A stretch of 64,000 bases of DNA, taken from positions 20,391,509 to 20,455,508 of the forward strand of contig OZ026524.1 in NCBI GenBank assembly GCA_964019695.1, in the 5' to 3' direction. Positions 23,110 through 35,189 of this stretch are shown in pieces. A model generated the notes under the pieces. The model was not told the DNA's origin. It saw nothing but the letters and a program-made list of their open reading frames with translations, and searched no databases. The translations under genes and the position numbers were made by a program. Positions within the stretch are counted from its first letter, which is position 1; every line of letters starts with the position of its first letter. Source of the DNA: Loripinus fragilis. Lineage: Eukaryota > Mollusca > Bivalvia > Lucinida > Lucinidae.

Positions 23110-23860
23110 TTTGAGCTTTCACTATAACAGACTTTTCATTTTGATACCGACGTCATTTTCTCTTGTACTGACATCATTCTAAAGGTAATGTAACATCTGC
23201 GTTAGGGTCTATGCTCCAAATACAATATTTCGCCAGTAATTTTTACCATAACTGATCAAACAGTACATGTTTATGTAAACTGGAATTCATAGTACTCAAT
23301 TTTCAAACCCTAAATAAGTCTAAAATTGGTACATCACTGTGTGACGTCACCATGACGTAAAACAGCAAGAAAAAATGGAAACATCTTTTTTCTTAAACAC
23401 GATACATTTTTCTACAAGAAAATGTATGTTTGACACTTTTACCCAAAAATGCACACGGGATTACACAGCGGCCTACACGTCATTTTTCTTATGTTGACGT
23501 CATTTTGACGTTAATGTAGCCTGTATATAATTCTGAATTAGTGTTTATTTTCTGTTAACAACATGTTGACAGTAATATTATCACAGCTGATCAAATAGTA
23601 TAGGTTTTTTTTTCTCGCTGGAATTTATAGTATTTATAGTTTTTATAGTTTTTTTTCTCGCTGGAATTTATAGATTTTCAAGCCTTAAATAAGCCGAAAA
23701 TGGGTATGTCACTTCGTGACGTCACCGTGACGTTAAAACGGCAAGAAAAAATTGGAAACATCTTTTTTCTTAAACAGAATACATTTCTCTACAAGAAAAT
23801 ATATGTTTGACACTTTTACCCAAAAATTCCCACGGGATTACACAGCGGCCTACACTATAA
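23110..23860 (+). repeat. Dispersed repeat D, two tandem copies (~375 bp each)
   Basis: Copies 23110-23480 and 23481-23860 share 'tgacgtcattt', 'actgatcaaa(c/t)agta', 'ctggaatt(c/t)atag', 'aaataagtc(t/c)aaaa', 'cgtgacgtcacc', 'ggaaacatcttttttctt', 'gacacttttacccaaaaa' and 'attacacagcggcctaca'. Each ends with the same 3' block, also found inverted at 18443. Each has TGACGTCA or TGACGTCAC words that resemble cAMP-response elements; function unknown. Confidence 0.7.
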
Positions 23861-24124
23861 TGGACATATTTGAACTCTTTGAACTTTTCATGAAGTTTTA
23901 TTGTCTGCGGATTCTATTTTCAAAATTAGCCTTTTTAAAAAACTTCTTTCATGAAAACCATCAAAGTCTCAAACAGTTTGGAGCCAAATCATGGCCCGAA
24001 ATTTTGTCTGGCCTGAAATGGGTCTAATCCGTTTGCAAAGACAAAAATCGCTGCTTTATTTATCTCAGGCTTTATTAATCTCATCGTGACATAGATGCTT
24101 CAAATCAATGGACTTCAATTTAGT

Positions 24125-24316
24125 AGTAAGATGGAGTTGAATGTCTGAGTTGATGCTTTATGTCCCTGTCAAAAATTTTCAGTCATGTCCGGATGTTTTC
24201 CTAGGTTGAATCCAGGCAATGAGGATAAAGAGTTATGACCGCATTGACTGTGGGATTCGAACCTTAGAATGACCAGTCAGGCATTCTACGAACTGAGCTA
24301 TGGTGCTGCTCCAAAC
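24125..24316 (-). mobile_element. tRNA-derived SINE
   Basis: On the minus strand the head contains an A-box-like 'tagctcagttcgtagaatg' and a B-box-like 'aaggttcgaatcccaca', followed by a body with 'ataactctttatcctcattg' and 'aacctaggaaaacatccgg'. Boxes are in the correct order and spacing for a pol III promoter. The right neighbour is a MITE beginning immediately at 24317. Confidence 0.8.
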
Positions 24317-24885
24317 TAAGGGCCATTTCATATATACACCTTAACAAAACTGTAAACCAAAACAATTTGTATCGGGGGGTTTTTTCGGCAGGCCTTTCAC
24401 ATATGAAATGATTCCGCAGACCAGATCTATGTAAATGTATGTATAATTATTTCACAGACCTGGTAAAATATTTAGACCTATAGAGATGGGGATAAAGTTT
24501 CATGTCACTTCCTTTAGATCAAGGTCTTTCTTGTCACTCTGGGCTTTGTCCCATAAAGTCGGAAGTCTTGTACTTGTAAAATAATTGCCTCTATTGTCTC
24601 GCTGGACATGCCCTTCATGGCTGCCGTGATAACTAGACAAATACAACGCCCTTGTTTGTATATGAGCAGGTGTAATCATAATTATGTTGTGTGATGCTGA
24701 ATAAAAACCTGGCATTAACTTCTATACTCGGCAGCCGACACCGAAAAAAATAGAATCCAATTCAAACATGTTTTCGATCCCGCATTCAGCTTAGGTTTCG
24801 GCTTATATGTGAAAGCATCCATAGGTTTCTCTATTTTTTCGTTTCGGTTTTGGTTTCGTTTTGGTGTATATGTGAAATGGCCTTA
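24317..24885. mobile_element. MITE with taagggccatttcatatata ends (569 bp)
   Basis: Left end taagggccatttcatatata pairs with right end tatatgtgaaatggcctta. Close to the right end the word ttcggttt / tttcgttttgg is iterated; the left arm has 'ggttttttcggcagg'. TAA is repeated at both outer edges. No transposase. Confidence 0.65.
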
Positions 24886-24980
24886 ATAGTCAGATGGAGA
24901 GGAGTATCAGTCTATGTAGCTAATCAAAATTTGATAATGAACTAGCATCACCTTTATTTAACCTGTACATGTACTACAGG

Positions 24981-25200
24981 TGCTCGAACACTTTGCATGC
25001 TTGGAAATTTCTCATGATTTTTTGTCGTCTGCTGATTTCTTTCAAAATCAACTTTTTTCAAAAATTTATTTCAGGGATACCATCAGAGTGTCAAACCGTT
25101 TGGATCCAGATCAGTCCCGACATTCTGTCGGGCCTGATCTGGGTCCAAACTATTTGCAAAGGAAATCACCAGACGACGCTAGCAGACACAGATTGTCTTG
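24981..25200 (+). mobile_element. Foldback MITE-B copy
   Basis: Words in family order: 'actttgcatgcttgg', 'gtcgtctgctgatttctttc', 'accatcagagtgtcaaac', an inner inverted repeat 'cccgacattctgtcggg', then 'ctgggtccaaactatttgca' and 'accagacgacgc'. The right TIR is eroded. Confidence 0.75.
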
Positions 25201-25376
25201 AAAAATCATCAAAAAATCTCATTGCTCTGAACTTTACAGTTCACAAATATTTTAGATAAAAAGCATCTTAGTGCTAATTTTCCTATCAAACAAGAAATTG
25301 ATTCTGCTGGAGGTAAATCTGATAGCACTAAGTAGATAGGAGGGTCAGTACTACTGTATTCTATCTAACAAGCACA

Positions 25377-25779
25377 CATTGTTCATACAGGCAAGGTTAT
25401 GTAAAATTCATGAACTTTTCAAGGACTTCTAAACCTATACTACAGTTTTCAAGGACTACAAGTTTATGAATCATTAAAATTTAACTACACAAACGATGGA
25501 CTGATTGAACGGATAAATAAGTATAAGAAAATTAGTATAAAATTGTTGTCCCTTCATTTGGTGCAGCATTACGCTGCACCAAATAAAGGGACAAAAATTT
25601 TATATGAATTTAAGTCTACATTAACAGGAATTAAGTCTTACAGAAAATAGTGAAATTCAAGTACTTTTCAATGCCTTATAGTCAGTGATTCTCCAGTACT
25701 TTCAAGGCATATTTCATTTTCAAGGACTTTTCAAAAAGCCCTTCATATTCAAGTACTTTTCAAGCCTGTGTGAACCCTG
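25377..25779 (+). mobile_element. MITE-E copy a (iterated TCAAGGACTT)
   Basis: Ends gttcatacaggcaagg / caagcctgtgtgaaccctg. Arms carry iterated 'ttcaaggact' and 'caagtacttttcaagg'. The centre is a hairpin: tttggtgcagcat / gctgcaccaaat flanked by 'taaaattgttgtcc'. The first G residues of the left TIR are mutated. Confidence 0.8.
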
Positions 25780-26869
25780 TATAAGTGCATACTGAGCACT
25801 TTATGTATTGTTACAAGTCAATCCAGTGGTGCAATTTCATTATTAATTCTTAGCCTAAAAAATAAAATAACTTTTAAAAAAAACAACTCACCAGGTACTC
25901 TACTAATCACCCTTCATCAGCTGACCAAGCTACATTTATAATAATTTTCAAAATAACTCTATTTTTTTTTTTTTTTTAATTAGGTAATCTACTAATCATC
26001 TCCTATCAGCTGACCAAGTTTGAAGCTGCTAGCTATATTTTTTTTCCAGCTCTATTAATCAGAATACCCAAATTTGCACGGGGCAATAACACAAAAAATC
26101 AAATAACTTTTTGCTAAATTTTCACCAGATAATCTACTAATTACCAAGTTTGAAGCTCCTAGCTATAATAGATTTTACAAAATTTCATTCTGCAATTATG
26201 CCACAAAAGAATTTAACGCCACAAAGGGAGATAATTTGGGTGTGTCCATTCGTCCATCCATGCGTCTGCTTAAAAGTTGAGGGGGGCATATTGCTTTGGG
26301 CTTGCCTGTTTGTTGAATGTTCGTCCATCCGTGTGTCTTAAAAAATAAATAAATAGGGTTTTTTAAAGTTTAGGGCATAAAAACTTTTCAGCATGAGAAG
26401 AGTTAAAATGTAGCTCCAATTAGCTCAAGATTTCAAATTACAGGAACAAAGACAACTTTCTTATAATGCAGTAAATTAAGGCATATAATGTAAACTTAGA
26501 ATTCATTAAAATGCACAATATCAAGAATATTGCTCAATAATTGAGAATTATGATAGACCTAACATAATTCTCAGTTTCATCGGAGAATTTCTGGAAAATG
26601 AGCTTTCAGTAATCAGTTTAAAGCAAACCCTTGTGAGAATTTATGCACTGTGGCATTGCAGTGCATACAGGAAACTAGGTTAACCCTGTCTCAGCTAGAT
26701 ACTCTTTACTTGGAGTTGGGTCAAATAAGAGTAAATACCTTTACTTAAGATTCTTTGACAACTGTTAGTGAGTCCATCTTCTGAGAGTAGATACTTTTAC
26801 AAAAAGATTTATGATCATACAAAGAGATTATTTTACTACTCTCGGGAGTGAGGCCATCCTTTGTGAGTA

Positions 26870-27304
26870 CAGGGTTCATACAGGCAAGTTTGAGCAAGAT
26901 TCAAGGACTTTTCAAGGACTTCTAAAGACATTCCTACAGTTTTCAAGGACTAAAAGTTTAGGAAAAATCCTGATTAAAGTGTTAAAATTCTACTTCAGAA
27001 ATGCTAGACTGAGATAATGGAGACATAAGTACTGGAAGATTAGTATAAAATTGTTGTGCCTTTATTTGGTGCAGCATATGCTGCACCAAAATATGCTGCA
27101 CCAAATAAAGGCACAACAATTTTATACTGATTTAGGTCTCTATCAACAGACTGCCAAGTCCTATAGAAAATAGTAGAATTCAAGGACTTTTCATTTAAGG
27201 CTTTTGAGTGATTTTCCAGTACTTTTCAAGGCAGATTTAATTTTCAAGGACTTTTCAAGTATGCCCTCTAAGTTCAAGTACTTTACAAGTCTGTGCGAAC
27301 CCTG
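26870..27304 (+). mobile_element. MITE-E copy b, best preserved
   Basis: Ends cagggttcatacaggcaag / caagtctgtgcgaaccctg. The flanking gagta lies on both sides and may be a short TSD. Arms are iterated 'ttcaaggact'; the centre hairpin is built on 'atttggtgcagcatatgctg'. CAGGG ends recall hAT elements, but the short TSD does not match the usual 8 bp. Confidence 0.82.
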
Positions 27305-27448
27305 GAGTAGATGTGACATTAAGAGATATTTCTGACTTTTCTGGGTTTAGTGAAATCCTCCTCTACGAGTATATAAACTTTTACTAGCAATGCTTTGTCT
27401 AGTCTGGGAAGTGAGTCCATCTTTGTGAGCAGAATATTTTACTAAAAG

Positions 27449-27852
27449 CAGGGTTCCCAAAGAAATCCAAAAACACAATTCCATGATTTGTCCATGATTT
27501 TCCATGATCAGCAATGTAATTTCCATGACTATTTAATGCACTGCCTCCAACCTCCTCTTTTAGCAGCATCTTCACCGCTCTGAGCATAAATGCAGAATGC
27601 AGCAACAACAGCATGCTTGTAGACAGAGCATACATTTTGAAATAATTAAAACTTGAAACCACCAGTGGCCAGAAAACTGGCGTCCGTCTGGTTGTTTTCT
27701 GGCAACTGGTGGTTTCACCAAATTATTTCATGAAATTCCATGATTTTTCCATGATTATTCAGTTTTTTTCAAATTCCATGATTTTTCCATGCATGAAACC
27801 TTTAAAGTGATTTTCAGGTTTTCCATGATTTCCAGAGCTTGTGGGAACCCTG
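27449..27852. mobile_element. MITE-F (CAGGGTTCCCA ends, iterated TCCATGATTT)
   Basis: Ends cagggttccca / tgggaaccctg, 404 bp. Arms are full of 'ttccatgatttttccatga'. The middle has an inverted pair accagtggccagaaaact / ttttctggcaactggtgg. Same layout as MITE-E with a different word, suggesting a shared mechanism rather than common descent of the arms. Confidence 0.75.
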
Positions 27853-28240
27853 AACTGTGAGTCAATCCTTTGTGAGCAGAATATTTTACTAAGAGATTCT
27901 TTAATTTCTTTGGGAAGTGATTCTACCCTTTGTGAGAAGATATTTTACTTAGAGATTACTGCATATTACTACTTTTCAGAGGGGAGTCCATTGTAAGAAG
28001 TTACTTTGACTTCAAAATTCTTTGACTACTTATGGGAAGTGAATGCATGATCTTTGTGTCAGTAGTTATTAAAGTATTCCTTGACATTAATTAAATTTAA
28101 AGATTCTTTGACTATTGATGGGAAGTGAGACTCTAGAGAAGAGTTCATAGGCTTGTTTTGGGAAATTTATTCAGCCTTTGTAAGTGTATCAGATACTTTT
28201 TGAAAAGAAGTTCTTTGACTTCATTTTTGGAATTGTTAGT

Positions 28241-28654
28241 TGTTTCACCATAGGTTCCTACAATTTTTGCAATGCTTTTTTTTTCAGACACTAGGCATAA
28301 GAACAATCTTTTAGCAAACAAAACAATTTGCTTTGGGCAAAGCAGATAATACTTGACTCACCCAGGTTCTCTGTGAACCCATGTAACACTGAATTATTGA
28401 ACCTTTTGCACTCAGAACAGCAAAACTGCTATCATCTTCTAGTTGAATGAATAGTAATTTCTAAGTACCAGAGCTATTTGCATACAATGTCAGCAGTTTG
28501 TGTTCAAGAGGGATGATTTGCATTCTATGAGATAGAACTTGTCTTCAAGGTGATCCGATTATATAACAGTCCATCCTCGGTGTTCTAGGTCACTGGTTCA
28601 TGTAACAGTGACTTCGATATCCTCTACATACAAGTAAAGTTACAATTCTATACC
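28241..28654. other. No gene recognised
   Basis: Unique-looking sequence after the tandem repeat; no TIRs or supported exons. Confidence 0.35.
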
Positions 28655-28790
28655 TTCTACTGTAGTGCCAACCAAGAGGGACAGTGACGTAATACTTTGT
28701 TTAGAATTGCTAAGTAAAACAATTTTGTGTACACTTTACTTGAGCTAAAGTGAATCGATAGATCACTTGTGTATTAATCCTACTGATTTG
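28655..28790 (+). mobile_element. Half copy of MITE-G
   Basis: Matches the left arm of 59625-59830: 'gtgccaaccaagagggacag', 'gacgtaatactttg', 'acttgagctaaagtg', 'cacttgtgtattaatccta'. It stops at the hairpin apex and the second arm is missing. Confidence 0.6.
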
Positions 28791-28848
28791 GACATAGCAC
28801 TGCCGTGCTGTGGCACCCAAATCTTTATACCATGAAATTTTACAAAGG

Positions 28849-28905
28849 AATTATAGAAAAATGACCATGAAATGAAATGGTCATTTTCCTATAGTTTCTT
28901 TGATA
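28849..28905. repeat. Imperfect palindrome gaaaaatgaccat / atggtcattttcc
   Basis: Two arms around 'gaaatga'. It shares the 'aatgacca...tggtcatttt' theme of the MITE-A palindrome but no flanking similarity. Confidence 0.5.
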
Positions 28906-29239
28906 AATTGTCCCCTAATGACACAGTTCACTAACAACATAGTCCATTCCTATGGACCCCAAACATAGCTCTATGAAGGTACTGACAACTGTAATAGTTG
29001 CTACACTAACTGTTATATTCTCTGTGTAATGACTAATATAACACCCAGGTAACATCATATTCTTTTGTGATCAACTTCAAGTGCCTTTTATTATTCTCTT
29101 GGCTTGACTTATAAGCACTATTCCAGATTACTAGGACAGTTGGTGTTCTATTTCATTGTAAACCAAATATTTTACCCAGTCTAGTAAACAAATTCCCTTG
29201 GTGGTTAAGGCTGACTTTATCATCAGGCAAGTACCTAAC

Positions 29240-31910
29240 ATTCCCAAAAATATAGGCTTCTAAACCAGTCAAGTGTCTTAAATTCCCAAGGTGATTGGCT
29301 TATAAACCAGTCAAGTGTCTATATTCCCAAAGTGATCGGCCTATAAACCAGTCAAGTGTCTTAAATTCCCAAGGTTATTGGCCTTAATAGACCATTCAAG
29401 TGTCTTAAATTCCAAAGGTGATTGGCTCATAAACCAGTCAAGTGTCTTAAATTCCAAAGGTGATTGGCTTATAAACCAGTCAAGTGTCTTAAATTCCCAA
29501 GGTGATTGGCTTATAAACCATTCAAGTGTCTTAAATTCCCAAGGTGATTGGCTTATAAACCATTCAAGTGTCTTAAATTCCCAAGGTGATTGGCTTATAA
29601 ACCAGTCAAGTGTCTTAAATTCCCAAGGTGATTGGCTTATAAACCAGTCAAGTGTCTTAAATTCCCAAGGTGATTGGCTTATAAACCAGTCAAGTGTCTT
29701 AAACTCCCAAGGTGATTGGCCTATAAACCAGTCAAGTGTCTTAAATTCCAAAGGTGATTGGCCTATAAACCATTCAAGTGTCTTAAATTCCCAAGGTGAT
29801 TGGCCTATAAACCAGTCAAGTGTCTTAAACTCCCAAGGTGATTGGCCTATAAACCAGTCAAGTGTCTTAAATTCCAAAGGTGATTGGCCTATAAACCAGT
29901 CAAGTGTCTTAAATTCCAAAGGTGATTGGCCTTAATAGACCATTCAAGTGTCTTAAATTCCCAAGGTGATTGGCCTATAAACCAGTCAAGTGTCTTAAAT
30001 TCCCAAGGTGATTGGCCTATAAACCAGTCAAGTGTCTTAAATTCCCAAGGTGATTGGCTTATAAACCAGTCAAGTGTCTTAAATTCCCAAGGTGATTGGC
30101 CTATAAACCAGTCAAGTGTAATTGGCCTATAAACCATTCAAGTGTCTTAAATTCCCAAGGTGATTGGCTTATAAACCAGTCAAGTGTCTTAAATTCCCAA
30201 GGTGATTGGCCTATAAACCAGTCAAGTGTAATTGGCCTATAAACCAGTCAAGTGTCTTAAATTCCCAAGGTGATTGACCTTTAGACCATTCAAGTGTCTA
30301 AAATTCCTACGGTGATTGGCTTATAAACCAGTCAAGTGTCTTAAATTCCCAAGGTGATTGGCCTATAGACCATTCAAGTGTCTTAACTCCCAAGGTGATT
30401 GGCCTATAAACCAGTCAAAGATCTTAAATTCCAAAGGTGATTGGCCTATAAAACATTCAAGTGTCTTAAATTCCCAAGGTGATTGGCCTATAAACCAGTC
30501 AAGTGTCTTAAATTCCCAAGGTGATTGGCTTATAAACCATTCAAGTGTCTTAAATTCCCAAGGTGATTGGCTTATAAACCATTCAAGTGTCTTAAATTCC
30601 CAAGGTGATTGGCTTATAAACCAGTCAAGTGTCTTAAATTCCCAAGGTGATTGGCTTATAAACCAGTCAAGTGTCTTAAATTCCCAAGGTGATTGGCTTA
30701 TAAACCAGTCAAGTGTCTTAAACTCCCAAGGTGATTGGCCTATAAACCAGTCAAGTGTCTTAAATTCCAAAGGTGATTGGCCTATAAACCATTCAAGTGT
30801 CTTAAATTCCCAAGGTGATTGGCCTATAAACCAGTCAAGTGTCTTAAATTCCCAAGGTGATTGGCCTATAAACCAGTCAAGTGTCTTAAATTCCCAAGGT
30901 GATTGGCTTATAAACCAGTCAAGTGTCTTAAATTCCCAAGGTGATTGGCCTATAAACCAGTCAAGTGTAATTGGCCTATAAACCATTCAAGTGTCTTAAA
31001 TTCCCAAGGTGATTGGCTTATAAACCAGTCAAGTGTCTTAAATTCCCAAGGTGATTGGCCTATAAACCAGTCAAGTGTAATTGGCCTATAAACCATTCAA
31101 GTGTCTTAAATTCCCAAGGTGATTGACCTTTAGACCATTCAAGTGTCTAAAATTCCTACGGTGATTGGCTTATAAACCAGTCAAGTGTCTTAAATTCCCA
31201 AGGTGATTGGCCTATAGACCATTCAAGTGTCTTAACTCCCAAGGTGATTGGCCTATAAACCAGTCAAGTGTCTTAAATTCCAAAGGTGATTGGCCTATAA
31301 AACATTCAAGTGTCTTAAATTCCCGAGGTGATTGGCCTATAAACCAGTCAAGTGTCTTAAATTCCCAAGGTGATTGGCTTATAAACCAGTCAAGTGTCTT
31401 AAATTCCAAAGGTGTGTGATTGGCTTATAAACCAGTCAAGTGTCTTAAATTCCAAAGGTGTGTGATTGGCTTATAAACATGTCAAGTGTCTTAAATTCCC
31501 ACATTGATTGACTTATAAACAAGTCAAGTGACTTGAATTCCTAAGATGATCGGCTTATACATTGGCCAAGTGTCTTAATTTCCCCACGGTGATTGGCTTA
31601 TACACCAGCCAAGTGTCTTAATTTCCCCAAGGTGTTTGTCTTATAAACCAGCCATGTGGCTTAAATTCCCAAGGTGATTGGCTTATAAACCAGTCAAGTG
31701 TCTTAAATTCCTAAGGTGACTGACTTATAAACAATTCAAGTGACTTGAATTCCCTAGGTGATTAACTTATAAACAAGTCAAGTGACATATTCTCCAAATT
31801 ATCTTTTTAACTTTAATATTCCCTAGGTAACTGGCTTATAAACCAGACAAGTTAATGTTTGTATCTCTAAGTGATTGGCTTATTAGCTAGTCATGTGATG
31901 TATATTCTCC
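29240..31910. repeat. 42-bp satellite (caaggtgattggc-ttataaaccagtc)
   Basis: About 60 copies of a 42-bp unit: attcccaaggtgattggc + ttataaaccagtcaagtg + tctta. Copies from about 29340 to 31420 are very similar; both edges (29240-29340, 31480-31910) are progressively diverged, as expected of array ends. Variants (cc/tt after ggc; cag/cat before tcaagtg; occasional short unit 'gtgtaattggcc') recur in blocks, giving higher-order repeats, for example 'gattgacctttagacc' at 30272 and 31121. The 42-bp period keeps 185-207-residue frames open on both strands; these are by-products. Confidence 0.95.
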
Positions 31911-31942
31911 AGGTTATCGTTTGCCTGCTAGGTGGGTATCTA

Positions 31943-32148
31943 CAGTAAAACCTGTGTAAAACAGCCACCCTCAAAAAGACAGGAAATTGGTTTTTAAGAC
32001 CAAATATCACTTAATGCAGGTCAAAAGTATTGCAGAATGCTCCAAGGGGAGCATTCTGCAATACTTTCGACCTTCATTAAGCTACCCATTGTCATTAAGA
32101 TCAATGTTTGGTCTATTTTAGAGTGACCACTTAACACAGGTTTTACTG
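31943..32148. mobile_element. pogo/Tigger-like MITE, TA TSD
   Basis: cagtaaaacctgtgtaaaac / cttaacacaggttttactg with TA on each side (31941 and 32149). Inner hairpin 'gcagaatgctcc / ggggagcattctgc'. The best-preserved member of the family here. Confidence 0.82.
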
Positions 32149-32291
32149 TATTTTGATAGTATCACAGGTTATAGCACCATGTTTCTGATACTTGATACAT
32201 ATGCTGCAATTTGTTGAATTGCTGCATCAAAATGGAATTTAAAAAATATGAAAGGGCAATCCTGGCTATCAAGTTTACACGGAAACTAATT

Positions 32292-34185
32292 CACGAGTGG
32301 TAAACCTAGGAACTACCACGAAATTGTGTTAACGTTATTTTGTTCCCAAGCCACATCCAGGACACGTCGTGGTAGTTTCAAGGCCGAAAATTGGTTAAAG
32401 AAAGGTTGGTGTCACTTTCATTTTTGTTTTATTTTACAACTAAGAACGAACAATGGTGAAATCCGACAATGTGGTTCCGTGTAAATATGTCTCAGCATCC
32501 CCCCTAGCCCAAATTTTTGTTTGAAAAGTTATTTTCTTTCTTTAGATTCGTGTTTCCCCACTGAGCATCGGACCAACTTTCCCCAAAGTTCGAAGGATTT
32601 TAGCCCATATCTGTCAAATTAAATGGAATTTGATATCATTGACGATGGAAATGATAAAAAGACCCTGAATAAACATTCCTATGCAGAAAAAAAAATCTGA
32701 GCATTTACTCGTAAACGATTCATGCCCTGTTCGTCCTGTGTGGTAGTTTCCAGCCCTTCGTGGTAGTTAAAATGCTATCGTGGTAGTTTCCAAGACTTTG
32801 TAGGATATGTTTCTGAAGTGTTACAAAACATTAAAGTGTTTTTTGTTTAGCATGATAACCCTCGAACTCGTCAAATAATTACCACGGTAAACAAATAAAT
32901 CACATTTCAACACCATGAAGAAGCTAAGCTGAGGACTCAAGAGATTCAGTGTGATGCATGACAGGTGGAGATCATGCCCTGGACTGCCAAACAACACCTC
33001 TGGAAATCTAAAGCAAAAGAAGATCATCAGCTGAGCCGTTGTGGACCAAGCAACAGACAAAAAAAATAATACAAAAAATTGCATCACTCGCTATGTTGTT
33101 CCATGTTCAGCCAACTTTGAGATAAAATGGCAGGCTAAGACTACTGGCCCAAAGTATCGTTAGTACTTACGCTTCAGAAAAAAGGGAAATATCCTCGATT
33201 GGGACATTTTTTATACATGTGACTGCGACGATGAACGGGCATGTTATTTCATAATTAATAAGCATGTTTATTCAAAAACAAAATGTTTGAATATTAAAAT
33301 TCTGGCAGTCGGCAATTGTTATCTGGCAAAAGGTTGTTTAAAATGGTCTTCGCATGAATAAGAGGGATATTCAAGGTTCGGCCCGCACACCCTGTCTTTA
33401 TAAAAATGAAGTAGCCCCTGAATAGTGAATTTTTTGTTTGATTTCATTCTTTACGTCCACTCAACAATCTTTCAGTTATGTGGGACGGTTCTTCCTGGGT
33501 TTAACCAGTACTAAGCTAGGATAAATGTGTCTTGCTCAAGGACCACAACGCAGTGACGCCGGTGAGGCTCGAACCCGCTACCCTTCGGTCTCGAGTCAAG
33601 CACTCTACCACTGAGCCACTGCGCTCCCCCTGAATAGTGAACATCTGCTGATGCGAACTACTACTAAATTCCTACAAAGTCTTGGAAACTACCACGATAG
33701 CATTTTAACTACCACAATGAGCTGGAAACTACCACACAGGACGGACGGGGCATGAATCGTTTACGTGTAAATACTCAGATTTTTTTTTTCTGTGTAGGAA
33801 TGTTTATTCGGGGTCTTTTTATCATTTCCGTCGTCAAATGATATCAAATTCCATTTAATTTGACAGATATGGGCTAAAATCCTTCAAATTTTGGGGAAAG
33901 TTGGTCCGATGCTCATTGGGGAAACACGAATCAGAAGAAAGAAAATAACTTTTCAAACAAAATTTTGGGCTAGAGGGGACGCTGAGACATATTTACACGG
34001 AACCATATTGTCGGATTTCACCATTGTTTGTTCTAAGTTGTAAAATAAAACAAAAATGAAAGTGACACCAACCTTTCTTTATCCAATTTTCAGCCTGGAA
34101 ACTACCATGGAGTGTCCCGGATGTGGCTTGGGAACAAAATTATGTTAACACAATTTCGTGGTAGTTCCTAGGTTAACCACCCGTG
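32292..34185. mobile_element. Foldback element with ~513-bp inverted arms
   Basis: Left arm 32292-32804, right arm 33671-34185. The outer ends are cctaggaactaccacgaaat / atttcgtggtagttcctagg. Arms are roughly 90% alike by eye and carry repeated 'cgtggtagtttcc' words, especially near their inner ends (32740-32804 and 33671-33745). The 866-bp spacer contains a SINE (33430-33628) and an 88-residue minus frame (32821-33087) with no recognisable domain. No transposase seen; class undetermined. Confidence 0.85.
33430..33628 (-). mobile_element. tRNA-derived SINE with 13-bp TSD
   Basis: Minus-strand head: gcgcagtggctcagtggtag (A box) then tagcgggttcgagcctcacc (B box); body 'ccttgagcaagacacattta', 'ctagcttagtactggttaa'; tail 'aaagaatgaaatcaaacaaa'. 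The 13-bp cctgaatagtgaa occurs at both edges (33417-33429 and 33629-33641). Intact head, tail and TSD show a recent LINE-type insertion. Confidence 0.93.
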
Positions 34186-35189
34186 TAACTGTTTTAGAAC
34201 AGATTCTGCAAGCATTTTTTTTCTGATAGAGATATGGAATTGTTTTTCATCTGTTTAGGCCCTTTATACAAAGTGGGTGGGAGCTTATGATTAGATGAAA
34301 GTATGGTAAGAACTCTCTCACATGTGGTTTAGTAGGGAACTAACATCTCCAGCAGTTATTAGCCTAAGCAAGGGAAAATGATCACAAATACATGTATTTT
34401 CATTATAAAATGCCCAAAAAATGTTGTTTTTTTTTTAGTTGGATTAAAATGGCTCATCTAGAGCTGTACGTGCCAACTTTTTAAAAAGCTAAACAATATA
34501 ATATGGGCATTTGATAATAATCTAACACAACCTAGATTTCAAAAATATATTTCCAATCAGTGTCTCATAAATTCTGTAGAAGCTAATAAATATAACACTA
34601 TTTGAAAAAAATCCTTCAGATATATGATATGAACGTCTGATTTATTTCATACACCATTATATTCAGCCTTTAAATATAAGAATCTCTGTCAGTCATTCAG
34701 AAAAGATGTAGAAATACTAGAGCATTCATGTGTACGTGTGCCGGAAAATAAGACACGCTTTTGGCTGAGATTAGACTGCACAACTAGGCAGTCTTTTGTA
34801 CCCTCTGCTAATTGCTTACACCAAACATGAAATAGATGAAGACTCCGACCAAAATTTAAACCTGAAGGCACACAGGATGGACATGCTTGCATGTTTAAAA
34901 GAGTTAATGCATTTGCAGTAAATACCATTGCCTCATGTGCTGACTATAAATATAATTTTTAAAGTCTTGATTTATTTTCAAACTTATTGAACAGTCTGAA
35001 TAATACCAGAGTCACATTAATACTGACAGTTGGCCAACTTGATTGTTAATAGGTTGATCAGCAGACATTGGCCAACTAGAGCTGTCAAATTAAAACATAC
35101 CACCACCCTCAATAACACAAAATGTCTGATGATAGGGCCAAGCCATCAGCCAAATGCATTTCCCTCTTGGACCACATGTAACGAGTCAG
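34186..35189. other. No gene recognised
   Basis: AT-rich, with a 79-residue minus frame (34689-34928) lacking recognisable motifs. No repeats until the 44-bp satellite begins. Confidence 0.4.

Larger units (their letters stand above)
26690..28240 (+). repeat. Degenerate tandem repeat (agattctttgacta / gtgagtccatc)
   Basis: A loose repeat of about 70-100 bp with 'gattctttgact', 'gggaagtgagtccatc', 'tttgtgagcagaata' and 'ttttactaagag' recurs outside the two MITEs that interrupt it (26870-27304 and 27449-27852). Excision of the MITEs would make the array continuous. Confidence 0.6.

Noticed and set aside
23041..23127. Third exon for the 20971/22621 pair
   Set aside because: A good acceptor precedes it, but the required phase gives a stop within three codons.
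26870..27304. hAT superfamily assignment of MITE-E
   Set aside because: CAGGG ends are suggestive, but I see at most a 5-bp flank match (gagta) and not the 8-bp TSD expected of hAT. Left unassigned.
29341..31419. Frames of 185-207 residues on both strands with 14-residue repeats
   Set aside because: They follow from a 42-bp satellite whose period is a multiple of three. Both strands are equally open and there is no start context, splice signal or non-repeat sequence.
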